NCBI GenBank assembly: GCA_021234155.1
Contig: JAJEKV010000147.1
Coordinates: forward strand, 1,117,910-1,181,909
Reading direction: 5' to 3'
Length of the DNA stretch: 64,000 bases
From: Isoetes taiwanensis
Lineage: Eukaryota > Streptophyta > Lycopodiopsida > Isoetales > Isoetaceae
The notes under the pieces are model-generated. The model worked only from the letters and a program-made list of their open reading frames with translations, did no database searches and was not told the origin of the DNA. Each line of letters begins with the position of its first letter. Positions within the stretch are counted from its first letter, which is position 1. Below, piece after piece: positions 1 to 10,350 of this stretch. A program made the translations under genes and the position numbers.

Positions 1-2
1 AG

Positions 3-953
3 AATGCAGTATATAGGCTATATGAGGCATGCTCAGGCCGTATCACATCGTCAGGACAGCCGGTAATCAGTAGTATTGAAGTGCATCAGGGTTGCCCCCT
101 CTCCCCCACACTCTTTGGCCTATACATTGACCAGCTGGAAGATTGGCTCTCTGAGCATGGAGGTGCGGGCGCCCATCTCATGCATCACACAATCTGGCAA
201 CTCATATATGCTAACGATGTCAACCTCTTGGCCTATACTCCAAAGGACATGCAACATCACCTGGATGCTCTTGACACTTTCTGCCGATTCACTGGCATGA
301 GAGTTAACTTGGCCAAAACTAGGGTGCTGCTAGTTTCATCATCCCGTCAGCCAAGGGTTCTGTCATTCACTTACCAGGGACAAGATGTAGAGGTGGCTCC
401 GACCTACAAGTACTTAGGGATCGAGTTCTCTACTACCACCCATTGGGATGCTGCCATCAGGTTGCGGGTCACGGCAGGTTGGAAAGCACTATATGCCATG
501 CTAAACAATAGCCACAAGGCAGAGTTGTATGCCTGGGGCCACCAAGCACACTTGTTTCGGGCCTTGGTCGAGCCGGTCCTTTTGTATGGGGCAGAAGTGT
601 GGGGTATGGTGATATCCCTCAGCACCTGGAATGACCTCGGGCAGGTGCAGAAAGCCTTCTTGGAACGAGCCCTTGGGGTAAAATCCACGGTTTCATACCA
701 GATCCTACTCCATGAGACAGGTTTTCTACCCCTTCAACGGGCTGCATTGGAACGCCATATCATTTACTTCCAGAAGGTGGTCGCTATGGGTGATACATGT
801 TTGCCCAACCTTGCTTTGGCCATGGCGATGGGTCCCCAACGCCTGAAAGCCTGTTGGAAGGACAAGCAAACTCAGTGGTTCTCTTATTTGTGGTGTACTG
901 TGCAAAGCGGATCGCGTACATGTAAGGACAAAGAAAGATCACAAGGCCCTTAA
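3..953 (+). pseudogene. LINE family A reverse transcriptase fragment
   Basis: Reading is open from base 3 with no stop until TAA at 951-953. The thumb and palm motif QGCPLSPTLFGLYID is clear. The catalytic box reads YAND where the second copy of the family (minus strand, 29.4-29.7 kb) reads YADD, so one catalytic aspartate is replaced and this copy should be unable to polymerise. The downstream thumb segment with YKYLGIEF and LLYGAEVWG is typical of LINE RTs. After 953 the homologous C-terminal part continues in different frames to 1404 (matching SYLQEVMD of copy 2), so the coding region is broken by frameshifts. Confidence 0.85.
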
Positions 954-1441
954 AGCCGTACCTAGATGCTACTTTCCTTCATAAGCTCTAGGATGCGAGA
1001 TGCTCGGACGCGCTGCCGGGCATACTATCGCCAGCAAGTCAATCCTAGGCTCACGAGGCCCACACCGTGCTTATTTGCCCGGTTGCCCATGAAGAAGCGC
1101 GGACTTATAGCTTCCATTCGCGACAGGTGCACATCGCCCGCATTGAGATAGGGGACGTTGGGCTCGGGAAGCGAGAGCAAAGGCTTTGCCAGTGTTGCCA
1201 CCGAGGCCATTGAGGATGAATGTCATGCCCTCCGGATCCGCCCCAAAGATTTGCCCATATCAAAGAAAACGGTATGTTCAGTTACTAGTGCCTGGCCAAC
1301 CGTTGCATGAGTTATTGAATACGTCGTCAGTGGGTTTGCTGGGGTCATACCTCCAGGAGGTTATGGATGCACGGACTCAGTTGTGTCCTCCGGGACGGTA
1401 TTGAACTGTCCTATACAATTGTACAGCGTGCCAGCATACTT

Positions 1442-1506
1442 ATTACTGCTAAGGTTTTTCCCTCAAAAACCCTTCGGGGCGGGGGTTTTTTAATCCTGTC
1501 AGTAAT
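1442..1506 (+). repeat. Hairpin module copy A (UUCG tetraloop)
   Basis: An inverted repeat ATTACTG / CAGTAAT encloses a core that starts GGTTTTTCCCTC, continues AAAAACCC-TTCG-GGGCGGGGG and ends with a T6 run and AATCC. The apical loop is a C(UUCG)G tetraloop. It lies about 40 nt after the last family A reading frame, in the 3' untranslated region. The same core recurs at 2.95, 13.5 and 28.35 kb. Confidence 0.85.
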
Positions 1507-1605
1507 ACGCTTGCTGCTCTCTTTTTGTTTGGGTCCCATAGGCCAATTGGTCTCCGTGGATGCTAAAAAACCTATTCTATTCTATTCTATTCTATTCTAT
1601 TCTTA

Positions 1606-2409
1606 TTTGAGTAAGGCGGGTGACCGCTTATTGATCTGTTGATAAATAATTATGTCGGATAAATATAGCTGCATTAAAACATGGCAACCAAATCTAAGGA
1701 TCTTTAAGCTGCAGTTGGAAACATTGGGGATCTAGTAGCAGACCTGCGAAGAACAGTTAATGAGCCCATGTTTAATTTTTTCAAAATTTTAGCAGGTTAG
1801 CATTTGTTAATGTTAATTTTTGTTAGACTTATGTCATGCTATTAAGTTATTTATAAAGTTCAATATACTGTAGATGGATAGAATGAAGTTATTTGCTGAG
1901 AAAAAGGCAAGAGAGAGCAGGATGAGACTAGAGGAAGAGGCACATTGGATTCATTGCTATTGCAGCTGCCAGTGGATGTGATGTCTTCCAGAAACTGATG
2001 GGCAATCTCAACTTGTGTCATGAGTTTAATTTTCCTTATAAAACCAATGGTAGCTTTGGTATGCTGACCAAGGCTGTAGAAATTTGTTGTTTTATGATTT
2101 GCTACTTTAACCACCTCAATCATGACATTCTACTGGTAGAGTAATCTGTAATCAACATGTACCTTACGTGCATATTTGTGATACATTGGCTTGTATAAGG
2201 ATGCCCCTAACTAATGTATTTGTTATTGGGAGCAATTTACATCGTTTAAAAAGAGAGAAAAAAATTAAATGTGGATTTTATATCATTTCCGGTTTGAGTA
2301 TTAGTAGTAGGGAGCTTCCGGTTGTATTTTGTAAATTCCGAATGGGTTCAGGACTTGTAGGAAAATTTCCTGACAAGGTCTGAAAGTTTCCCCAACACTG
2401 GACAATATC
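1606..2409. other. Non-coding stretch, nothing recognised
   Basis: AT-rich sequence between the family A tail and the family B tail. Short reading frames on both strands show no motif I recognise. No repeat partner was seen elsewhere in the window. Confidence 0.4.
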
Positions 2410-2600
2410 GAATAGAATAGAATAGAATAGAATAGAATAGAATAGAATAGAATAGAATAGAATAGAATAGAATAGAATAGAATAGACATTAACGTCCCTT
2501 GTGCCCTCAGGCCCCTGGACTTGTGTAGCATGGGCGAGCTCCCTGAAAGGGCGCTACTAGCACATCACACTGTTATGATGTAGCCTTTTCTGAAGGCTGA
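2410..2600 (-). mobile_element. LINE family B, heavily 5'-truncated 3' end
   Basis: On the minus strand a short stretch homologous to the end of the 16-kb family B LINE (ctacacaagtccaggggcc, then gacgttaatgt) leads into a (TTCTA)n tail of about 15 units, which reads AATAG repeats at 2410-2486 on the plus strand. The peptide starting MLHKS parallels MLHKSGGLTA at the end of the 16.6-kb copy. Only the final 100-200 bp are present, as expected from abortive target-primed reverse transcription. The 5' limit is uncertain. Confidence 0.75.
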
Positions 2601-2941
2601 CTTTTTTCTATTATTACCAGCATCCCGCTTTACTTCGGCTTCGTGGCCGTGCAGTGATGCTTCGCTATCAACAACTTTGAGCTGTACACATTGTGGATTC
2701 CACTGTCCCACCTTTAATAGTGGGTCAAATTATGAATCCTTAGTTTTTGGTGCACCAGAACTCGAATGTGGAAATAGAACACCAGCCGGCGGGTTGTACC
2801 CGCTCTATCCTGGTGGTCGGTCGGAGGCCCCTCACTGTCCCGACACTTAGTTCCTTTCTTTTTTTACAATTATTCTGCCTAGTCTTGGTGCCCAAAGTGG
2901 TGCCCAGCGGCAACAGAGTCGCGCTGACCTGGACTACATTA

Positions 2942-3021
2942 GTGACGCCGATTACTATCAGGATTAAAAAACCCCGCCCCGAAGGGTTTTCGGGGAAAAA
3001 CCTTAATAGTAATAGGCTCAC
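2942..3021 (-). repeat. Hairpin module copy B (UUCG tetraloop)
   Basis: Read on the minus strand, the core is GGTTTTTCCCCG, AAAACCC-TTCG-GGGCGGGG, a T6 run and AATCC. It is enclosed by ATTACTAT / ATAGTAAT, and the arms extend outward as GTGAGCC against GGCGTCAC. These arms differ from those of copies A, C and D but are still complementary to each other. No LINE protein sequence was seen next to this copy. Confidence 0.8.
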
Positions 3022-4760
3022 TAATGCCCAAAATTATTATCAGATCCTTTTTCCATCGTTTTGGATTTTGGATTTCCGATGCCACATCCTTTTTCCATCT
3101 GGTGGATTTTGGATTCCCATGCTGCCGTTCATTTATAGCATCCATCCTTATAGCCTGCTGCCACCGCCATCGCCTGCCCCCCAATACACTGTATATTATC
3201 TTGCTTTATTCTGAGCTTCACTGAATTGAATCAGGATTTCTAACTGGCACATCGCGCATGACTGGCTTTTATTATATTTTTGTCTTAATTAACTGTATGC
3301 AGGCAAAGCGAGCCGAAATAACTTGCCGAAACCCCCTTCGTCGATTAGAGAATAGCTCGATTTGTGGCTGCGAGAACCTTGCTAGCTCGTCCTCCAATTC
3401 TTATGTTGCAGTAAGCTATCTTGGATCTGTTATTTTTTCGCATGCATTTCCTCGACTTATTTAACACACCGAATCACCGAATCTCTTGTGTCGACACTGG
3501 CCTTGAAATGTATATACATACAAAATCCTCTATCACACAAATCCGGCAGCTCCTAGCATCTAGTGCCATTGTTAATGCCTTGAAGTAAGGAGGGGAGCAA
3601 GCACTATGAAATGGGCCTTTGATCCGGAAAAGATTTGCTCTTACAAAAAGTCTCGTTTTCCAAACCTGTATCTTACCCAATGAAGCCATTAGAATCCACA
3701 AATCTCTCTGGTTGAGAGAGATTTATCAAAGAAAGAGCCCAGCAAATCCACGAAGTTAACAATATGAAAACATTAGAGAGTACGAAGGAAAATCATTACA
3801 GAATAGGAAATTACAGAAATTTCGTGGGCTAAAACCGTATGTTCTTCCTGCACTACATCTCTGTTTTGCATAAAATACCAGCCAAGATGGGAGACGCAAC
3901 CCAAAGGCGACCACAACCACTACCAAAGCCTGAAGTTTCAACAAAATCCCTTTCTCAAAGCCGATAGTGCTGTCTCGGATTTGTTCCTTCCTCAAATCTC
4001 CTTTATGCCGACTGCATCAGCGTCCTGTGCTCTGTTTGCCAGGTGTTGCAGCTAAACTATGCTTCAACCTAGAATATCATCCCTGTGGAGATCTGAAAAA
4101 CTGAAAATGAAGCTGAAAAACTCCAGAAGATTAAAGGCTCCAGAAAAATTACAGATGCATCGCATAGAAACATATGGAATGGATTATACAAAATGTGATT
4201 AACTAAGCTTATCCTTTTGGCCTTGCCGCCTTGCCGCATACGCCTTGCCGCCTTTAATATAGATATGGCTTTTAATATCCACAGAGACCAAATTGATCCA
4301 GCCCCTCCCCACAAAAATTACGAAGCATAATGTCATGTTCTGGCTCAAATTGCGACACCTATCTACCATCTTGGCAATTCCACGATGTGATAAAAGGGGC
4401 ATAATTTGACCCAAACATGCATTACTAATAGCATACCACATCTACTTAAGATATTTTGGCGGTGGGTGTTCCTTTTTGCCAAATTTTAACGCGCTCTTCG
4501 TTGGGAAGAAATTTGGCCATAGGGCATAGCATGTAGCAGAGTTCAAGGGTCAAGCAACTCTCTCCTTTAATATTGGTATTTTTCAACTCGTTGAAAAATG
4601 TTATTCTTTGCAACATTTAAGTATTAAATGATAAATCCAACACACAGGGCACATGGTCTTCGAATGTACTTTACTCCGGACAAAGTAGGGCCTCCATTAT
4701 ACTTCTACTTGCAAACCCACATGCCTCCCACGCCCTCCTACTCATCGAGGCCTCGCACTT
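3022..4760. other. Non-coding stretch with small local repeats
   Basis: There is an imperfect tandem at about 3050-3120 (cctttttccatc twice, each followed by ggattttggatt). Short CCTTGCCG repeats lie at about 4220-4250. Several minus-strand frames of 70-80 codons at 3.47-4.44 kb have no recognisable domain and are probably chance. Confidence 0.4.
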
Positions 4761-4803
4761 GCCACGACGGCCGAGTAGTATAAGTCTTAACAATGACTAT
4801 CAC

Positions 4804-5063
4804 GTAATAAATCTTCGTCACTACAAATACATCATAATCCTATGCATGCCACCTAATTATCAACATACAATCATTGCCAACCATGTTTACACTTTTTTAT
4901 TCCCATCTCATATGTATGTGTCTAACTACCATATTATAAATCTTCGTCACTACAAATACATCATAGTCCTATGCATGTCACCTAATTATCAACATACAAT
5001 CAGAGCCAACCATGTTTACACTTTTTTATTCCCATCTCATATGTATGTGTCTAACTACCATAT
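4804..5063 (+). repeat. 128-bp tandem duplication
   Basis: Two adjacent copies each run from ataaatcttcgtcactac to tgtctaactaccatatt, with only a few differences. The unit is distantly related to the block at 5519-5642 and 10519-10660 (shared words ccatgccacctaat and ttttttat). The whole neighbourhood of E1 is therefore one diverged repeat array. Confidence 0.85.
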
Positions 5064-5157
5064 TGCATAAGTGCACCATGGAAAGGATTTGAGCACATAG
5101 ACAATTGAAGGGCTGAATACATTTGGGTGATCGACAAGGGAATCATAAAAGGAAATC

Positions 5158-5183
5158 CATTGCCATTGCCATTGCCATTGCCA
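5158..5183 (+). repeat. (TTGCCA)n microsatellite
   Basis: Four consecutive TTGCCA hexamers. Confidence 0.9.
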
Positions 5184-5518
5184 AAATCTTGTATGGAAAG
5201 AAATTGAAAAGATATGCACTCTTTGTTAAGTAATAAGAACGATGGCCAAAACAAAGTTGAGGAGTCAATATTGGTGCTTTCAATCCATGTCTTTATAACA
5301 TTATTTCCACATATGCCACACATGACCTTGTGCCTTAGCCTTAATTACGACAAAGGAAGGCCTCCTTTGTACTTCTACTTGCAAACTCACACCTCTTTTA
5401 TTGTCCCTTCTCACAATGAGAGGAACAATGTTTTGTATTGTTCCTTCTCATAATGTTGTCGTTTTGGAAAGGCCCACTATTAACAATAGAGCATGCCACG
5501 TGCTTCTTCCATTAAACA

Positions 5519-5642
5519 TGGTTGCTTGCTTTATTACCTTCAAGATCCTAATGATGACAGCCACATGATAATTGATACCTCGTAATCCTCTCCATGCCAC
5601 CTAATGTTACTACCTAATTCTAGACACGCAATTCTGCTCAAC
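5519..5642 (+). repeat. Repeat R, left copy (flank of E1)
   Basis: About 124 bp from the ctttattaccttcaagatcc region to ctgctcaac. It matches 10519-10635 closely. It ends exactly where element E1 begins. Confidence 0.8.
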
Positions 5643-5782
5643 TTTTTGGGTTGCCCCTAGGGGGGCAAACCCTTGTTTATGTGGGTATGTGGGCATATCC
5701 AGGTATATGCCGGCATATGCTTAGCATATGCTGGTGACTGCTCCAAACTGGCTGCTGCCTGTAAACTCTCGGTCATCCGGCC
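5643..5782 (+). repeat. E1 leader (140-bp conserved 5' end)
   Basis: This 140-bp block is nearly identical to 46983-47122 on the minus strand (6 substitutions and 2 single-base indels by eye). It contains the palindrome GGGTTGCCCC-TA-GGGGGGCAAACCC and several overlapping GCATATGC words. It ends one base before the start codon of the SYP1 retrocopy, so it may have served as its 5' leader or promoter. Confidence 0.85.
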
Positions 5783-6638
5783 ATGAATTATGTGAATCTG
5801 AAGCGAGATGTGATGCGAGATTTGGAGAAGGGCGCAACCGAAATGGGAAGCTTGGACAAGAATCTGGCGAGTTTCTTTGATGAAATTTCCTATGTCAAGA
5901 CCGAGATGGAGAAGATCCGGCAGCTTTTGGCAAGCAAACGATGAATCCAAGACAGTACATCGCGCTGCAGCGATGAAGGCAGTTAGGGATAGGATGGATC
6001 GGGATGTGGAGGAAGTTTTACGCCTTGCAAGGTCGATTAAGGGGAAGCTTGAAGAGCTCGACAGGGCAAATATGGAAAATAGAAAAAGGCATGGTTATGA
6101 AGAGTGCACAGTTACCGTGAACGAAAGAAAAAAACTGCAGGATCTGATGGGGGAGTTTCAGAAACTGAGAGAAAAAATGATGGGCGAATACAGAGAAACG
6201 ATCAAGAGGCGTTATTTTACCATTACAGGCCAGCAGGCTAATGAACGAACTATTGAGGATATCATCGAAACTGGGGAGAGTGAGAATTTTTTGCAACAGG
6301 CCATTCAGGCACAGGGCAAAGGAAATGTGATTGAAACGTTAGGGAAATCCAAGAAAGGCATGATGCCGTTAAGGAAATTGAGAAAGCTTGTTGGAATTGC
6401 ATCAGAATTTTTTTTTAATGTGGCAGTTTTGGTTGAAGCACAGGGTGAGCAGCTGCATGATATTAAACAGCATGTTTCTAAAGCTTGCAATTATGTGGAG
6501 AAGGGGAGCAAGCAGCTCCATTGTGCAAAACAACATCAAAGATGTACTTGCAAATGCATGTGTATTGGAGTTAATTTGATGCTTGTTATGATCATCATGG
6601 TTGTTGTTCCGGTTGTTACAAGCATGAAAAAAGCTTGA
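5783..6638 (+). pseudogene. SYP1-like: Processed pseudogene of a SYP1-type Qa-SNARE syntaxin
   Basis: An intronless copy of a plasma-membrane syntaxin. From ATG at 5783 the Habc region reads in one frame (LEKGATEMGSLDKNL, FFDEISYVKTEMEKIR), then shifts near 5935 to ESKTVHRAAAMKAVRDRMD. The SNARE motif is split over three frames: EIQERHDAVKEIEK near 6345, LLELHQNFF near 6385, then NVAVLVEAQGEQLHDIKQHVSKACNYVEKGSKQL. A C-terminal membrane anchor ends VVPVVTSMKKA at 6638. The length matches a full syntaxin of about 290-300 residues, minus a small deletion around 6110. At least four frameshifts mean it cannot make a functional SNARE. Absence of introns suggests capture from mRNA. It starts directly behind the E1 leader. 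Confidence 0.85.
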
Positions 6639-6639
6639 T

Positions 6640-7050
6640 TGCTTGGATTTTGCCTCTGAATTCTGGAATTTTCCGTCCGTTGCTACTTATATAGATGCAG
6701 TTGATATACTTATCAGAGCTTTAGGATCCTTTTTAAAAGAAGAAGAAAGCACAAGCTACCACTCATCCTTTGACAAGTACAGAGTTGTTTCTATTAGTAC
6801 ATTTTTAGTAATATACATCTTGTTATGTTATTTTCAAAGACCGATTAACTAGCTGCCATCCTGAGTTCTTGGGCTCTGATCATGATCAATCCAAAAATAT
6901 AAGAGCCAATCTCAGTACCGCAGACATATTTTGTGATGGCTGTAGATTTTCCCCTTTTATCACGGCTCGAGACAATGGAAAGCAGGGAGCTCAAGAAACA
7001 TTGTGTATTCGAGTTGGCTCAAATCTGCTGATAGATATGGCTCCGGTTCT
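6640..7050 (+). other. E1 interior, unidentified
   Basis: Frames at 6643-6852 and 6869-7069 are open for about 70 codons each but show no motif I recognise. They may be 3' sequence of the syntaxin transcript or other captured DNA. Confidence 0.3.
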
Positions 7051-7155
7051 ATTCCTAGAGTTAAAGTGATGCATACATCACGAGATTTCCTTGGCCAAGT
7101 TTACATTCCTGAAATATACTGGCTATTGATGGTTCTTTGTGTGCTAGTTACGGCT
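7051..7155 (+). pseudogene. HAK/KUP potassium transporter fragment
   Basis: About 35 residues, [20 protein letters not shown] followed by [14 protein letters not shown]. They match the conserved segment of plant HAK/KUP/KT K+ transporters (PRVKVVHTS, GQIYIPEINW). In intact proteins the next residues lead to GNAYG. Here the match stops abruptly, so only a fragment was captured or survives. It sits between the syntaxin retrocopy and the PILS exon inside E1. Confidence 0.65.
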
Positions 7156-7409
7156 TGGTGCTATCAATTTCACAAAATGAGTATGTGGACATATTACCAG
7201 CTAAGGCACGAAAACAGCTTAGTAAGGTATTTCTTTTGCTGGACATTTGGTTTGCCATGTGCAGTTGGTGTCCACTGTGTTTTTGCCTTGCTTAATATTC
7301 ATACAGCTTGGATCAGCAGTCACATTTCAGAAAATACTTGAATGGTAACCTTCAGTTTAGAGCTCAGGCACACGACTTTCTATATCTTAGAATTTTCCTC
7401 TTTATGCAG

Positions 7410-7526
7410 GTGGTTTATTCTGGTTAACATTGTGCTTGGTGCAGTCCTAGGTTGTACCTTGTGGCTCATTGTCGCACTTATTATTCGCCCTCCAAAGGAA
7501 TTTTTCAAAAGACTATGCTTCAAAAG
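7410..7526 (+). pseudogene. Isolated PIN-LIKES (PILS) exon with splice sites
   Basis: The 39-codon segment has the signature WFILVNIVLGAVLGC and IVALIIRPPKEFFK. It aligns with WWFVPINVLLSNAIGC and IVALICRPPPQF of the full PILS gene at 54.4 kb. It is preceded by TTTATGCAG and followed by GTAAGG, a credible acceptor and donor, so this exon was captured as genomic DNA. PILS proteins are ER-located auxin carriers with 8-10 membrane helices. Neighbouring PILS exons were not seen, so this is a relic. Confidence 0.7.
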
Positions 7527-7859
7527 GTAAGGAACTCCTGTTTTGTTAAAAACTGTTGGTGGACATCAACCTGGTCACTAAAACAATTAGCCTTGAATAT
7601 TAAAACTTCCAAAAAGATACCATATCTAATTTCAATGATGACATTACATTTTGATGCGGACTGTGAATGGCATTTTCCCCATATGTAGGCTCTTAAACAT
7701 ATGTGATGTATCATGCAAATCTTTGAACAGTATAAGCTTAGTGAGGGTGCTTGGCAGTTCAGAGCAATGTAATTGGAAGGCATAGAACCATACAACAGAT
7801 CATTTGCATGCATGCTTCATGGTTATGCTTGTCTTGCTGATTTTTTGGAATGCTGATGG

Positions 7860-9060
7860 ATACATGCCTACAGGTTGCATAGTGAAGTTGTGGCGGACAT
7901 TGTGACGGCAAGTGCGGTAGTGGCCTAGACACAAAGGTTGCCTTTGATAGAATGGCTAAGAAATTTGTGGTCACATGGAATGCCATGATTGCTGCATATG
8001 TCTAGACTAAAGAAGATGAGGAAGCTATGAAGCTGTTGCAAGAAAGGCAAACTAAAGACTGGAGGAAGGGAAAAAGTTGCATGCTTTTTCTTTAAGTTGC
8101 AATTTGGTGATGAATGTAGCTACTGACGCTGCCCTTGTTGACATGCATGGAAGATGATGTTACCTGAAGGAGGCACTAGGAATATTCAAGGGGACGTCTG
8201 ACCGCAACGTAACTTCGTGTACAATAATAATTGCATTTTTCGTGTAACAGGTGTGTGAAGGTAGCATTTTGGGTTTTTAAGCTATAAAATGTGATGCCAA
8301 ATCATCCCACATTTTTAGTGATTTTGCGTAAGTATGTTGAGATGGCAGATGTCAATCCAAGTAAATGGACACTTCAAAGGTAGCAAATTTAAGCTAAACG
8401 TTGTCATTGTTAGTGGATGTATAGCAAATGCGGTATTCCAAATGATGCCCAAGTTCTCATGTTACCAAAATAGTTAAATGTAATGTAGTTTCTATGGTAG
8501 TTGCCTCTGCTGAGAATATTTTCTAGCAGATGTAATTAGAGGGAATTGTACCGAATGCAATCACTATGACGAGTGCTCTTGAAGTATGTGCCACTTTAGT
8601 GGCATCAACAAAGTGGAAACGGATTCATGTTCAAGTGTTGCATAGTCTGTTAGACTTAAATCTTGATGAATCTTGATGTAACCAATGGTGTGATAAATAG
8701 GTATGCCAAGTGTGGCAATGGTAAAGATCCATGAAAAGCATTTCCTCATCCTTGGACATGTAATTTTGTTTGTTGGAATCTTATGATTGGGCATAATGCT
8801 AGAATGTAATATGGAGGAAGCACTTTGACCTTTTTGCGTTTTATTAAGGTACGATATGATATCAAATGGTATGATGCCAAATGCAGTTACTTATCTCAAC
8901 TTTCTCATCTCAACTTTCTTGTTGTACGGATTCTTACCAGCTTTGTGCCTTGGCATAGCCAAAGATTGTTAACTTTGCATTAGCAGCTCTAAAGACTTGT
9001 TGGAAGCCAGATCATCTCCAACAAAGTAAAGAGGAATGGAGTATGCGATGTAGAGTCCAT
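7860..9060 (+). pseudogene. Decayed PPR-protein gene fragment
   Basis: Pentatricopeptide repeat protein debris spread over all frames. Recognisable pieces are MAKKFVVTWNAMIAAYV then EDEEAMKLL (7950-8050), LKEALGIFKGTSDRNVTS near 8165-8215, EGIVPNAITMTSALEVCATL near 8540-8600, a VTNGVINRYAKCGNG match near 8680, and SNGMMPNAVTYL near 8860. This is the spacing and vocabulary of plant PLS-class PPR proteins that bind organellar RNA. Stops and frameshifts are frequent, so it is clearly dead. It forms the middle of E1. Confidence 0.75.
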
Positions 9061-9611
9061 CGTTGTTTTTGTTTCAAAGGTCTACCATGCGTATCCATTA
9101 AAGCATGATCCGAGAAATTTACTATCAAAGACAACTGAACATGTCTCTCACTGTCTTGCAGATCGAGTATGCAAAGGCTTTTTGGAACATTCTTTTCTAC
9201 TTGTATCTTTCCCAGTCATTTTAAACTTCCAATTCAGAGACATAGAAAAATAACTGTCAAATTTAAGTGGGGCGAGGCTGTTGCAAATGGCAATCTCGGT
9301 TAGGCCAGAGGCAAATATATCTTCCAATTTTATAAATGAGCTAATATCAGGGACATTTGACTCAATGGAGGGATGGTGGCTTGTTATGTATACTTTTTTC
9401 TTGGTTTTGATATGCCCATCATCACTCATACATGTCAAATCTTAATTTCAGAGACTCGGCGATCCCGTTTTACGACCTTTCCTTCAAGTAACTTAGTCTC
9501 CCTACTTGTAGTAATTATAAGATGTGAAGTTGACTCACCTCACTGTTTTAGAGTTTCAATGATAAGGATGTGATACAATTTGGCCTTTTCCTATATCTTC
9601 ATCGTGTCATT

Positions 9612-9665
9612 TTGTGACCTCTACCAGATCATGAAGCACCCACTTGACTTTGGGAATATGACTTC
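9612..9665 (+). pseudogene. Possible bromodomain fragment
   Basis: Seventeen residues, DLYQIMKHPLDFGNMTS, resemble the bromodomain stretch YFxIIKHPMDLGTV. A stop follows at once. The match is short and could be chance. Confidence 0.3.
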
Positions 9666-10350
9666 CTACTAATATATTCTTGTCATGCTAAAATTTAATT
9701 ACAAGTACAAGAACAGGCTCAGTAAGATATGAGTGAAATTTTCAGGACACATTTGAAACAGAGATTTGTATTCAATCAGCTTTGCTGCCTCCAAATGCAT
9801 GGTAAATTCATGGTTTCTCGCATTTCAATATCATGCATTATCCTCCTTATATTTACAGTCCTGAGCAGTGATAATATGCACCAAATGAAGAGCAAAGTTT
9901 TGATTTAATTCTTTTGTCAAACTTTCCTAGTGGTATAAAAGGGAAGGGAGCTTTAGGTTGTATGTTGTTCATGTGGAACTTTAGAACCTTTCTAAATGGC
10001 TATATATTGATTTGAACCTAGTTTTACATCTTATTACAAAACCATTGCTATACAAAGTAATCAAAAGTGCTTTTCACTAGTTTTATGAAAAACTATATCT
10101 AATCTCAAAGCTAACATTTCCTCAACAATCTAACCTAATCTCTAATTCTAAAACAGCCCAAGCCTGCTGTTGCGCCTTTTTGCTAGTTTTTGGTAGAAGA
10201 CTAGCATAGGAGTAATCTGGATAACTATATGATATAGAGCTAGGTACGAATTTGATAGGTTCGAGATTTTACTCTAATTGTAGAAATGGTATTTAACCTT
10301 AAACAGACAATGAAAGCAGTTGTAATGCCACTGATATGTTTGAGTCCAGC

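Larger units (their letters stand above)
1..1605 (+). mobile_element. LINE family A, copy 1 (3' part, enters from left edge)
   Basis: Non-LTR retrotransposon whose 5' part lies outside the window. Reverse transcriptase is readable from base 3, and the C-terminal region follows in other frames to about 1404. A hairpin lies at 1442-1506. It is followed by a stretch around 1530-1560 (gggtcccataggcc) that is shared with the minus-strand copy at 28.3 kb, and a (TTCTA)n tail ends at about 1605. The order of protein end, hairpin, conserved 3' stretch and simple-repeat tail is the same in both copies, so the 3' boundary is well supported. No target duplication could be checked because the 5' end is missing. 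Confidence 0.85.

Noticed and set aside
1442-1506. Bacterial-style rho-independent terminator (GC hairpin plus T run)
   Set aside because: The surroundings are eukaryotic nuclear DNA with LINEs and introns. A bacterial terminator role makes no sense, although the RNA structure itself is kept as a finding.
7003-7341. 112-codon frame at 7003-7341 as a complete membrane protein
   Set aside because: Only the first half matches HAK/KUP. The rest is unrelated and leads into the intron-like sequence before the PILS exon.
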